Of a stretch of DNA of 64,000 bases, positions 25,101 through 37,361 are shown one piece after another. Every line of letters starts with the position of its first letter. Within the stretch, counting starts at the first letter, position 1. Both the position numbers and the translations under genes were made by a program. The notes under the pieces are model-generated. The model had not been told where the DNA came from. It saw only the letters and a program-made list of their open reading frames with translations, and made no database searches. Source of the stretch: Theristus sp. LFF4_11 (lineage: Eukaryota > Nematoda > Chromadorea > Monhysterida > Xyalidae); NCBI GenBank assembly GCA_030248135.1, contig JASANC010000482.1, forward strand, positions 1 to 64,000, in the 5' to 3' direction.

Positions 25101-28100
25101 TTATATAAAACCCTGTTTTTGTCAGTAAAAAAAGCAAAGACACCGGCGGTTTTTCCGTTCCTCTACAGGCAACCGCTGGCGTCTCGACACGATCCTCGGC
25201 CGAAAGGCGTCGCAGGGCGTCAAGGTGTTCGTGCTGTTGTACAAGGAAGTGGAGATGGCACTCGGCATCAACAGTCTGTACAGCAAGAAGAAACTGCAGG
25301 AGATGCACCCGAATATTCAGGTGGCAATTTATTGCGTTTGGGTTTTTCCCGGTTCACCCCCCCCCCCTCCCGCAGAATAGTATCTTGTTTTTTTTGTGGA
25401 AAAAAATCACGCTGCTGCGATTTGATTAGTTTCAGTGAATAAAGTTTACGGTTGGTGATGTGCTGCGTTTGGTTGGATGGTAGGAATGCAATCAGAAATC
25501 TCGGAGATGAAAAATGCGCACCCAGTGCGCTGATTGGCTGAACGATTGTGGCTTACCGATTGAGCACATATTCCGAGAGTCACATGCAGCCAATCAACGA
25601 ATTGCATGAAAAGTGTGCACTGCATATGATAGTCGAGCTGTAAATCACAAGCAGTCAGCTGATTGGTTGACCACGTTTTGAATTTGCGCTGCCTGCCTGC
25701 CCAGCGGAATCCAACCAATCAGCCCGCCAGTTTCAAGTGCAACACTGCACAAACTGCACATGTTCCTTAAGCGGCATTCATGAAACAGTATTTAGTGACG
25801 CGCAGCTGTGTTAAAACATAGATACGCGGTCACTAAATACTGCTTCATGAATGCCACTTTAGTTTCACAATTTCGTTCATTGCTCAGGTGCTTCGACATC
25901 CCGACCACGTGCCCGGCTCGGGCACATTTCTCTGGGCTCACCACGAGAAACTGATCGTGGTCGATCAAAACATCGCTTTCGTTGGTGGCATCGATCTCTG
26001 CTACGGACGCTGGGATAATGCAAAGCATAAGCTCACTGACGAGGGATCCATACAGTTTGGTCAAGTGGACGAGTTTGCGGAACGACCGACACTGGTTGGG
26101 ATTCTGATTTTGTTTATTTTTGAGTTCGATTTTTTTCGGAGATTTTGGAATTGTTGCAGTTGAATGCAATGGACTTTTTTTGTAACTTTGCTTTGTGTAT
26201 CTCATCGTACCGTTTTCGTCAGCTGTTGTTTCAATTTTTTTCCTCAGTTTCAGTGCAAGCAAAAGCAATCAGCGTAGAATAGAATTTTTGCCCGTTTTTC
26301 CTGTGCAAAATATGAACCACACGATTTCACCATTTTTGCAAAGCACACACAACACAGGCGCATTTTTTATTGCAGTTCTGTCTATGTGTGTGCTTTGCGC
26401 AAGCAGCACAGGCACGCTATGCTGACTGTTTTACTGCGTAAACGTAAAACTTTATGTTACGTGTGCGCTTTTTAGTCTGTTGTGTAGCAACTCCGTCGTG
26501 GTCTAGCGGTTAGGATTTGTGGCTCTCACCCACAAGGCCCGGGTTCAACTCCCGGCGACGGAAGAAACGTTTTTCGTTTTTTGGGTTTTACTTCTTTCTC
26601 ACTGGCTTAGTTGAAAGTTGTTTTGTCATTTTCTTCAGTTCTTTGGTACTAAATAGTTGAGATTTTAATGAAACAATTTTCTTAGTCTGTATACAAGTTT
26701 GCAGTTCATGTGGCACATTGTAACAAGTGGTACATTGCATTCATCCATTGCAAGTTTACAGCTGACGAAATAAAATTTATCACAAGTCATAATGTCAAAG
26801 ACACAATTCATGCAGTTGTCGATCGACACGGAAATATCAAGTTCTTTGAGTAAAAAACTGTTCAAATGTACCGTACCATTTACGATTTCGATTTTTTTTT
26901 TGCCAAAGATGGTCAAAAAGGCCAAAATAATTTCGAAACGAACGATGTATTTTTCTATCTTCCTAGATGACCGGCATGCGTTCATTAGCCAAGGCGGTGC
27001 CAATTCTGTCGCTCGATTCACCCGACGAAAGTCCGGAGAAACAGAAGATCGCATCAGTTGCCTCCGAAAAAACAGCCGATGAACCGACGGTGACGCACAC
27101 GGAGAAACTGCGCACAACAACTACGGAGAGCAAAACGGTCACTGATAACGAGACTGGGTGGGTTGATAGGGAGTGTTGTTGGTGTTTGTAGAGTAGCAGA
27201 TAGAAGATGACCAATTTGTTGGCTAATTTGAAGCTTGATCCTGCCTGATCTTTCGGGTTTGAGATTGTAGACATGTCATATTGGACGGCGTTCTGTGATT
27301 GTACTGGCGGAAAGCATCGCTGAAAAATTCGTCTTAAATGCAATCTAAGAATAACGAGTGACACCAGCAGTGTCGTGAAGCAATCGACAAGAAGGAAACA
27401 CTTCAGAACTTCGGAAGAATGGTTTTTCAAAATAAACACCAAGAAAAAAACTCAATTTCAGCAGCGCTGCGGAGAACGGCGATACGACGGCGGTGGAGGA
27501 GACGACGGCGGCAGACGCGAGCGCCGGCCACTCGGTGACGTTCGCAGCCAGCGACGAATCGCAGACGAGACCGGCGAAACTGCGACAGGGTGGCTTCAAG
27601 AATCTGGTGAAAAAGGTTTGGCGTGACGGGTCCTTGTGGAATGTTTTCATGGTTTTCTATTTCTTATTCTCACGTCGCTCTCTAGAATAAGGCGGCTGGC
27701 ATGTTGGCGGTAGAATGCAGCAGGTTCAAATCAATATGCACTCCAATAATGAGTCCGCCCAACGCATTTCACGTTAAATAGAAAAAAAATATCTCAGAAC
27801 AGCCAAAAATATGGTTGATGATTGCATTCGTGGCCATCCACAGAAACGTGTGTTCAGTCAACAGTTCAGTCAACAAATACATCTTGTTAAGTGTTAACAG
27901 TTAAAAAAAAGAATTTGGTGCGTTCAAAAATGCGCTCAATCAACTCAGGTGCGTCCGCTTCGCACGCAGTCACACCAGCCCTCCGCCGCCGACGACAGCA
28001 AGACGCAGAGTCTCTTCGAGTTGACGCGAATGTCCGCCGATCAACGCGATAAAATGGACCTGTCGGAGTTGGTGAAGCAGGTCAGTGGTGCTAAAGTGCT

Positions 28101-31100
28101 AGTAGAAATATCGAACACTATGGAACAAAGTTGTGCTACACAATGACGGACAAGACAAACACACACACGCGCGCACATACGATGGCACAGAAGCGCGCTT
28201 GGCCCAGTGTGTTTTGTGTTTGTTTGTGACTCCGCAACATTACCGAGTCTCCTGTCTTCAAAACTATAACCAGCATTCTGGCATTCTGATTAGCTGCATC
28301 GAGCTGGGCAGGAAACCAAACGGTGTGCTCAGTTCAACAAGGCAGCGAATCAGCTGTTGATAGTTTACACAGTTTGACAGGACTGTAGATGATTAAAGTC
28401 GATGACACGTGATTATCAAGTGATCTGTGATTATATAACCGTGCCTTAGTGTTGTCCAAGGGGAGTTCAGATAGTTTACGTAAAGTCATAAATCCTTCCT
28501 TTAATTTTTCTTCACGTTTAGTATTCGGAAGCGGTACGAAGCGGCCAGATCGAGCACGAGAAAGCGCGTGGCGATTCCCCACCGCCCGACTTCAAGTCGA
28601 CGAGACACCGAAAAATCACGCGGGTTCGTGTTTTATCGTCGCCTTCATTTGTTAGTTTGTTTTTTCATTCCAAAAATCACTCGCTTCCGTTTGCAATGAT
28701 CGATGATAACGAATTTGCATGTTAGACCGGGCAACAGGAGCGAATACGCGCGGTATGTTTCTGTTTTTTCGCTCATTCGTTTTTCTATCAAACAGTGCTT
28801 GCAACGTAGAGATAATTGCGAAATCTGGAGGGTCATGTATATATTCAATGTTGCAATTGAGCAGACAAGTGTGGATGGCTCTTTGATTGGCTTTTTGAGC
28901 ACTGGTAGGGGAAAGGAGGCTTTTCACTTCAACGGAGCATCAGTGCCAAAGCATTTTTTCGATTTTTTTATCAAAATAAATTAGATATCTCACTGCACCG
29001 CACCCGCATCCACTCACTGAGCTGCTCACATTTGTCTGTTCTCGGGTACCTTTGCTAGCCGCATTTATCGATCAGTTGTGATTGGTGGAAATAAAAGTGG
29101 TTGTGTTAATTTTTTCTACCGGTTTCGCATTTTCATGAATTTTTGATATTTTGATCTATATGATGGTTCAAATATTTTTCTGCCCAGTCAATCAGTTGTC
29201 TGCAAAGTTTGGTAGATTAGTTCTGTTATACAATCTGGAGCTAGTTTTTCTTATTTCTTTTTGAAAATTTAGTGTCGATCAAGTTTGTCGGTTTTTTATT
29301 TTTTTTGTTTTTTAATAGGTGTCTATCTGGAATCCCAAGCTTCTACCGTTTAGGGGATTGTTTCTTTTTCATCGGTGTTTTGGTACCATTTGTGGAATCT
29401 ATAATCTTTCTTATCTTTCTGCGACCAATTCCTTTCTGAAAACTTGATTCGACTGATAATATTTTCATTTTTATGAATTCATCACATACCACAACAACAC
29501 TTGTTGTTCCCCCTTTACTATACCCCAAAGGTTTCCGGTCAAACCTTTGAAAGCGCGCGAACATTTCCGGATTAAACACGTTTGTTGTTGACTGCATTTA
29601 ATCTGATTAATACACTGCTTTCTGTAAAGTTAAAAAAACAAAAAAAACTGAAATTCCCTTTTTTCAAACTCAGGTGTTCAACAAATGGCGGCACACACGC
29701 GCGCGTGACCGTTGGCGAGTGGTGGAGGACGAAGAGAAGGACAAGGTGTTCGGCACTGGCTATGAATTGAAGTGAGCTTGGGAGGGCAGAAACATGGGAG
29801 GGCGGAATAGGCGTCTCTAATTGGCTGTTTGCTGCGCAATGGTGCAGCAGCGATATCGCGTCAGCCTGACCAAGGCTGCACGTGAGCGGTAGTCTTCTGA
29901 AAAGGCTCGCTCGAACGCTGTTGCACTTTGGTACGACTTTTACTCTTGAATTGTGCGGTGTGGAGGACCGAAGCGTACACTTTCATTTTGTCATAATTGC
30001 TGAGTCATGCGTTCGGCACCGTGTATGCCAGTGTGTTTGTTTGCCACTACAGTGCAAAAGCACAAGCACAGGCAAGGGGTTTATGAGAGTATTATTGTTC
30101 TCGATCTGTTTGGTAGCGTTGAAATTTGGTGTTTGCATTAGTATTTTTTCAAAATTTCCTTTTCACCCTACAGATGGCTGAAACTGATCGAATCACAGCC
30201 GGATGAAGCAGATCTGGTCGGCTCGGGAAAACTCTGGATCGGAAAAGATTACGTGAATTTCATCTTCAAGGATTTCACCGACTTGGATCTTCCGTTTCAC
30301 GGTATGACTCTTTAGATTGGGTGCATCTTGAATGGCATGGAGATGGAAGGAATGCATCTGGTTTGCTGGGTATCTGCGAAATGACAATTATTGGTGCCGC
30401 CAGTTTTGGTTTTCATTGTGCGCCGCTGATTGGTGGACTAAGCAGAGCTTGTGGTTACCCTACCCAAATTCGTCCGTACAGCGTATCAGTAAAGCGAATC
30501 AGCGTGGTTTGTGATGCGCATTGGCCATTTTATGTACCGTAGTGTTGTTTTTGCACGCAGATTTCATCAGCCGCAGTCGCACGCCGCGCATGCCGTGGCA
30601 CGACATCCACTCGGTCGTTTATGGGGCGCCGGCGCGCGATGTGGCACGCCATTTCATAGAGCGCTGGAACGCTGTCAAGGTAAGGCGAACTGTGCCGTGG
30701 AACTGCCAGCACTGTCAGTGTGCTCCCACCAACGACACGGTAAAGTCGGTGACTGGAACGCATGACACTCTGTTTTCAAAACACAGTATTCTTGCACAAC
30801 AACAGCAGCATGCACGCACACATACGATATCACAGTAGCACACGTGGCAGCATGTTTGTTTGTGAGTGTACAACCAACGTTACACTGTTACTTATGACAA
30901 AGTGCGCTGTCTTTCGAGTGGGGAACTTTATCGTTCTCCTCGACACGGTCTTTACCCGATCTATTGCTTCCAAAGAGTAAGTCAATACTTAAAAAGTCGC
31001 TTAAATTACAACTGAATCTCGTGTGCTACTCTGCTTGCAGGAAGAGAAGGTGAAGTACAACGACGACTTTCCGTGGCTGCTGCCGAAGTCCTACCAGAAC

Positions 31101-34100
31101 GTTAAGGTGCCCCGCATCTTCCGCAACATGGCGCACCGCTGCAGGGTGCAACTGTTGCGATCGGCCAGCGAGTGGTCGGCCGGCATACACGGCTTCGAGG
31201 ACAGCATACAGGCGTGCTATCTGTCGTTGATCGCGAACGCGCAGCACTACGTCTACATTGAGGTCGGTCGGTGGAGTGGAGATCGGCGAAATGGTCACTG
31301 CATTCAGCAGTTGTGACAGTTGCGATTGTGCTCTTGTAGTCTGGTTTTAAAAATGCGTTTTAAAAATTTTAAAAATTTAGGTAAACAGTTTCTTGCATGA
31401 CACGGAAGATTCAAAATTGGTGACAGTAATCTGAGTCGCCTAAAATGGGGTTGGGTCACTTTGGCTATTTTAAATTGTTACATTGAGATTGAAACTAGTT
31501 TTCTTTCTACGTCTGCAAGCGCCATTGAGTCGCAGAACCCAAAAAATTGACAATAGTTTGAAATCAAATGGAACTGAAATTCTGAAAAAGTAAGATTTAG
31601 ATGCAAATGCATGATTCCTTCTCTGACGGCACGCTAATTGAAAGTTCTGGTTTAACACAGTAGATTTGGGTTTGTTTTGAGAATTTCACCAAATTGACAC
31701 TTATTTTAACAAATTCAGTTGACCATGTTGTATTTAAGAAACAGTTGATTAGATTTCGTTAAAATTGAGCATGTTGATTAATTGTTGTAGGACTCAGCTG
31801 ATTCGTGAGCTTAGTTTGAATCAAATCAGCTTCGGCAAACTGTATGCCACGTTCATTTCCAGAATCAATTCTTCGTCAGCCTGGTCAACCATCCCGAGGT
31901 GAAAAACGAGCTGAATAAAACGATTTGCGACCGCATTGAACGCGCACACAAGTTTGTGTCATTGATGTTGTTGTACAAAAATAATTTCATGTCAAAAATA
32001 TCTTGTCAGAAATAATTTCATGTCAAAAGCGTTTGTGTGGTGTGATTTCGACTGTGATTTTAAGAGACTGAATGAAACCTCAAAAATTCCATTCAACAAC
32101 GTTGCGTTCAACCACAATACAAGCAAACCCCGCAGGAACAACGAAACATTCCGCGTGTACGTGATGCTTCCGCTGATGCCGGCGTTCGAGGGGCAAATCG
32201 GCGCCGCCGGCGGCTCCGCCCTGCAGGCCGTGATGCACTGGGCGAACCAGTCGATCACCGCCGGGCCCTACTCGTTGTATCGCAATCTGGAGCAGCGTGG
32301 GGGTAAGTTGTTGTTGTTGTTGTTGAACGACAGACAGGATAGGCAGTGGACGCAATTTGGCCGACCGAGGGAGGAGTCTCGGTCGGGTGTGGACGCTGTG
32401 TAGGAGCTGCGTCGTTGTCCACGTGGTCGTAAGTCATCAGTGCGTGCTAAGAATGCCAGGCAGACACTCGCTGCGCTGGTGATGAATTCTTGCATGCCAC
32501 ACAGGGACAATTTGTTGGTTTTGATCAAAACAAAATGTGAGGGAGAGGCTGTATTTCGGTTTGAAACCAATCGTGTTTCTGCAAAATATACTGGCTAAAC
32601 ATCTGCGAAATATGCCGGTTTTATGGCATCCCTATCTGACGAGCTGAGCATCACGATTGCACTTCTTGTCACTGGTTGGATGTCGCTGATGACGCAACCA
32701 ACCAGCTTAATTCTTGATTTTCAATGTAGATTCATTATTCAAGACTCGTCTGTTTCGTTTTCAGTGACGAACCCCGACCAATACATCATGTTCGGCGCGC
32801 TGCGCACGTTTGACGTGCTCTCGGGCAATCTGGTGTGTCACCGAACTCATTTGTTTCCGTTTCCTAAATTTATTTTGTTTTTCAGCTGTGAGAGTTCACG
32901 TTTTATCTGCAACCAATCGCACTGGTTTCCAGGTGACCGAACTGATTTACATCCATTCAAAGTTGATGATCGTTGACGACAGGCACACGATCATTGGCTC
33001 CGCTAACATCAACGATCGATCGCAGCTCGGCAAGCGGGACTCGGAGGTGATGAGACACTCTTTTGGGTGTTCGTTTGTGGCTTTAGTTTGTTTACTTTAG
33101 TTAATGTTGTCTAGTGAGGTTGTTTTTCATTGCCGCCACTGTGTCGCACCAATTTGGCGTCAGCTACGCTGCAACTTTTTGTCGACCACTTCCAGAGCTC
33201 GAACGCGGATTCAGTGCAACCGTTTTTTACTCCTCACACTTTCCATCCTCCGTTTTAATGGCGCGTTTTACTTGTTTTCCATGTGAAGTTACAGCGTCTT
33301 CTCTGTGAATGTGATGATAGGAAGCATCCCGTAAATACGGTCGCATTCAAAAACAGATTCACTGCGCCAATATGTCGTTTGCTGTTATTTCAGAAAAAAA
33401 CGGATAAATAGTGGTAAAAAGCGACTCATGTTTCGGTTTCGGTCGGGGTAGGTAGTGTCATTCAGCCTGTTCTGTTAAACAGCCAGAAACATGTTTAGCT
33501 TTCCAGCTAGCCCTTAGCGTAGTTTTGTGTTTTTCGTGTTTTTCCGTCGTCTGAACAACGGACTCGACGCATTGATTATCAATCCAGCTGTAATTTTTTC
33601 CGTGTTGGTTGGAAAATTTCGCCGTTTTTCCATTATTATGATGCTGTTTGGCAATATATTTTTGTATTCCAATCCAGCGTCAGCAGGACTGTTTGTGGCT
33701 TTTGGCCTGGCCGCGCTTTTTCTAAACGCGCGCTTGTTTCGGCCTCTGAGAGATCGTTTCTTTTCACTTTTATGTTTGTGTCTGCTTTGCCTGCGCGTGT
33801 GTGTGTGGCGAAGTAGTTATGGATGCCTCGGTTGCAGCAGTAAAAACGGTTTTGCGCTTTTTTCTGCATTGCGGTATTTTATTGCACACGAGGACACAGG
33901 CAATGATTACACATTTTTACACTTGACAGGGGCTGACAGAAAGTGACAATTAGTTTCAGAATTTACTTTTCACAAGTGACACGTTAAGAAGTGACTGGTT
34001 ATGAATCGGCTGTTGTTGATGAATGATAGTCAATACCGTAGAATAAAATGGTTGATTGGTTGCATTTACACAGTTGCGTAACAATTGATCATCATAATCA

Positions 34101-35531
34101 AAAGTGGCACTTTAGAGGCTGTGGTTGTGGTTGTGGCGAAGGCCGATGGCGTTGATTTTTGGGGTGTGTGACCGACATTTTCGAATGGTGCTCGTATTAA
34201 TTTCAGTTCCATTTCCACATGAATTGTGCTGTTCGATTATTGAGCAGCAAATGATTTCAGTGATGTTCAAAAGAAAGCCGGCTTTTAGGTGGCCATTTAC
34301 GTCGAGGACATCGACATGGCGGATGGCGTCATGAACGGACGAGCGTATCGCGCTGGCATCTACGGCGGCAGTCTACGAAAGCACATATTCTCGGAGCACT
34401 TGGGCATACTGCCAGAGCAATTGGTGTGCTTTCTGTTTTTTTTTGTTCTCATGTGTCACAGAGTTGTACGTTAGAGGTACACTTTTTGACCAGTTGCATC
34501 AGAACACCATGATGATTATGACTGGTCGTGAGTGTGACAGCCAGTCATGGTCTACAACAAAACAAGGCTGGATCACTCGGCGGTATGCGCTGCCGCTGGC
34601 TGGTCAGCGCGACAAAAAAAACAGAAGCCGATTACGCTGAAACGGCACGCTTTATCTTCTCGCAGACGTAGACGTGGATGAGAATTTGTGCACTTTATTA
34701 GTGTGTTTGTGCATTTTCAGGCGTTCAACAAACTGGAGCTGCCCGCTAACACGCCGCACTGCGGACCGACAAAGTGGCCAATCGACGTGTCCGACCCAGT
34801 GAGCGACAATTTCTGGCTGAATGTTTGGTGGAAGGTTGCGAAATCGAACACGGACATTTACGAGCAGGTGGTGGTTTTTGGTTTTTTATGAGTTTTGGCA
34901 GAAGTTTTGTTTATCATTGTTGTTTGAGGGAGGGTGTGAACATAACGCATATATGCTTTGGGTGAATCATTCGTGAGGTGTCGTTCCATCACTGTGGTTG
35001 GTGTGTTTGCTTACTTGATAAGCAAGCAGACAAACATCTTCGATGCGCATATTCGGCGACAAACACAAGACGTGCGCAGCAAAACAAATGAACATGCGAA
35101 GGGAACAGCGTTATTCTCTCGTGCGTTTTTGCAATAGATATAATAATAATAATAGATATCGCCGTCCATACTTGAACTATTTCATCGGACGGAGATTCCA
35201 TTGTCGGAAACAGGAATCCCGAAAAAAAGCAATTCCACCCCAGGTGCATACATTTCTGTTTTTCTAACGTTTGTTTTCCACCGCCGACCTGGCCAGCGTT
35301 GCTCAGGTGTTCCACTGCATTCCAACGGACGCGGTGCAGACGGTCGACGAGCTGGCCGCGTACCAGGGCGCCATGACCATGGCCGAGTACAACGCGCCCG
35401 GCGCGCGCGAGCTCCTGAAGAAGCTCCAGGGGCATTTGGTCGAGTTCCCGCGGCATTTCGTCAGCAAGTCCAATCTGATGCCGGCCATCACGACCAAGGA
35501 GGGCATGGCGCCGGTGTCGTTGTTCACGTGA
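19144..35531 (+). CDS. PLD1: Phospholipase D, PX-PH-HKD type (PLD1/2 family), 27 exons
   Basis: Hydrolyses phosphatidylcholine to phosphatidic acid and choline at membranes. Exons: 19144-19252, 19666-19825, 20358-20486, 21405-21582, 22201-22318, 22701-22825, 23178-23395, 23793-23948, 24264-24413, 24704-24828, 25169-25320, 25888-26094, 26967-27157, 27462-27615, 27949-28080, 28522-28623, 29674-29771, 30174-30301, 30561-30679, 31041-31262, 31863-31951, 32136-32302, 32765-32832, 32933-33046, 34289-34423, 34721-34867, 35307-35531; phases agree throughout. About 1,305 residues against 1,074 in human PLD1. Acidic N-terminus; PX domain ([21 protein letters not shown]) split by a Ser/Ala/Asp-rich insert; PH-like region ([12 protein letters not shown]); [18 protein letters not shown] motif 1 HHEKLIVVD near residue 560; an expanded low-complexity loop (exons 13-16); HKD motif 2 HSKLMIVDD near residue 1,105. 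Both catalytic motifs are intact, so an active enzyme is expected. The family C-terminus is catalytically important; here it ends SLFT. Which vertebrate paralogue it matches cannot be told. Confidence 0.95.
25766..25862. mobile_element. 97-bp hairpin MITE in PLD intron 11
   Basis: GGCATTCATGAAACAGTATT near the left end is inverted as AATACTGCTTCATGAATGCC at the right, followed on each side by AGTGAC/GTCACT, with a loop of about 25 bases. The arms differ at only a few positions. It ends about 25 bases before exon 12. Confidence 0.75.
26492..26563 (+). tRNA. tRNA-Glu (anticodon CTC)
   Basis: A 72-base cloverleaf. Acceptor arms TCCGTCG and CGACGGA pair perfectly. The anticodon stem TGTGG/CCACA encloses the loop CTCTCAC, giving anticodon CTC. 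The T loop is TTCAACT, and box A (TGGTCTAGCGG) and box B (GGTTCAACTCC) are in place. There is no intron. It lies on the sense strand inside intron 12 of the phospholipase D gene and has its own internal RNA polymerase III promoter. A T-rich run beginning at 26571 could act as terminator. No stem mismatch suggests a pseudogene. Confidence 0.93.
31376..31560. mobile_element. Palindromic MITE family A, copy 3 (PLD intron 20)
   Basis: Contains TTCAAAATTGGTGACAGTAA, a GAGTCGCC core, AACTAGTTTTCTTTCTACGT and a terminal CATTGAGTCGCAGAACCC. It lacks the outermost part of one arm. Confidence 0.6.
32310..32445 (+). repeat. Dispersed repeat C, short copy (PLD intron 22)
   Basis: GTGGACGCAATTTGGCCG, GGTCGGGTGTGGAC and TGTGTAGGAGCTGCGTCGTT match, in inverted orientation, the longer copy at 57890-58225. 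Probably a retroelement fragment; no class can be assigned. Confidence 0.6.
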
Positions 35532-37361
35532 TCGTTTTAGTGTTTGTGTGTGTGTGTGTGTTTTTTGAGGTTTCGGATCACGTTCTGCGGTTGACGTTGA
35601 ACGTGCATGTTTGTGTTCACTGATCACGTGTCCGGTTGTTTGAATTGACAACGCTGATTGGTGGATGCAGTGAATCGGTGGCTTTTGTTTCTGGTTTGGT
35701 TCGATGACTCTTGAATTAGATTCAAACTATGTTTGGATGTTTGTTGTGTCGTGTATCATGTTTGCTGTTTTGCTGCGCCGTGTTTGGTTGCTTGTGTGCT
35801 TTGTGTTGCTGTGATGATTGATTACAGCAGTTTTTTTTGATCTTGTTAAAAATTCAGATTATTGAAGAATATCATTGAACTTTTAAGGAATATTCAGATT
35901 TTAATTTCATTTGCTTGTGGAACTGTATCATTGGTGGCTGGCTGCTAAAAGCTTGAAAATTACTTTTAAAAGATTCTATGTTTTTTTCAAATCAGATTTT
36001 TAGTTTAGATCCGAGTTTTGGATGTGCGCATTTTGGAAAGCAATTATCATTGTTGTGCTGTGTTTGGTGTTCGCTTGCGGTGATGTTATCAGCTTGCCTT
36101 TTTTTGGTTGTCATTTCAATTCTTGACTGTTTATTGTTTGTTTTTGCAGTTTTCTTGGTGGTGTTCACATCAACTTATCCGGAATCCGGATTTCATCGCT
36201 TCTGAGTTTAAAATTTTGAACAATTTTTTCATAACTATGGAAATGGTAAGAAAATTTTAATATTTATGGAGAAAATTACAGAATTTCCCGAGAACTCATG
36301 TACCAACTTTTGCTGTTTGTGTTTGATTTGATATTTCCGCGTTTAACGTTTCCATGTTAGACTCCAAATTTGCTGCAATTTCAGCAAAAATGCCCAACTT
36401 CTTTTCAGTTCAGTTTGCTTCAAACGTTTTTAAGTATTTTTTTTCTTTTTTGTCCAGTTTTATACATGGTTGCTGCCTCACAAATTTTTACTAATTTTTA
36501 TTTTTCTTTCTTTATGCTGATTTTTGTTTTTTTGTCATGTCACAGAAAAGTTGTATTTGAATCTGTCAGACAGAAATGATGGTAACTGCGGCTAGAGCAC
36601 AGTATCTATCGTATTAGCAGTAATAGCTCTCGACGCGATTTTGCTGCAATTTTGTAATCGTCGAAGAAATGTTGAATGAAAAAAAAATGAAAGGAACCTT
36701 GTACTGTATTGTATTTGTCTTCCTAGGCGATCAGAAACATGATGCATCAGAATCGTGTCAAGACCTGACACTTGATGGGTAGTGATTATGACGTCATCTT
36801 GTCTGACATGTGCCAAATTACCTGATTATATCGGTTTGTGCTTTCTTTATCAAACCTTTGTTTTCTTAACCTTATAACAAAAACTTCAAAGTGTCAAATC
36901 AGTTTTTCCTGCAATATTTTGTTTGCTATAGAGTGTAGAGTTAGGCATTTCGATTTGGCGGTTTCGGTCACATTTTTTTAAAAGTTTTCTCACGTTTCCT
37001 TCAAAAGTATTCTTTCAAAAACATCTGACGACTTGTGCGATTGTCAGATAAGTGAACGTTTCTGTGCGAAACTTTCGTGGTTTATTCGTAAAATAGCAGG
37101 ATTTATGTCGTTTCTCTTTGATATAAGTTTTATAGTTTTTAGTGAACGAAAAATTATCTATGTTTGATAGAATTAAAATGTATACTTTGATGACGTGGTA
37201 GGTAATTGCTGGTTGTGTACTTGAATTTGGTATACCAGCCAATGAAAATCATGCACACATGAATTGTGGGTTTTCATTACCACATTGTCAATGCAATTTT
37301 GTGTGAAAACCGTGTTTCATGATAAGGTATTCAAAAACACAGCAGATTTCAACACCAAAAC
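35532..37361. other. Intergenic region between PLD and the TFAM-like gene
   Basis: T-rich sequence without recognisable coding exons. It contains the PLD 3' untranslated region (a GT dinucleotide run lies close after the stop) and, at its right end, the upstream flank of the TFAM-like start at 37362. No clear polyadenylation signal or TATA box was picked out. Confidence 0.5.

Noticed and set aside
34989..35651. 220-codon open frame on the minus strand
   Set aside because: It is antisense to the last PLD exon (35307-35531) and adjacent intron. The plus strand has the conserved PLD C-terminus.
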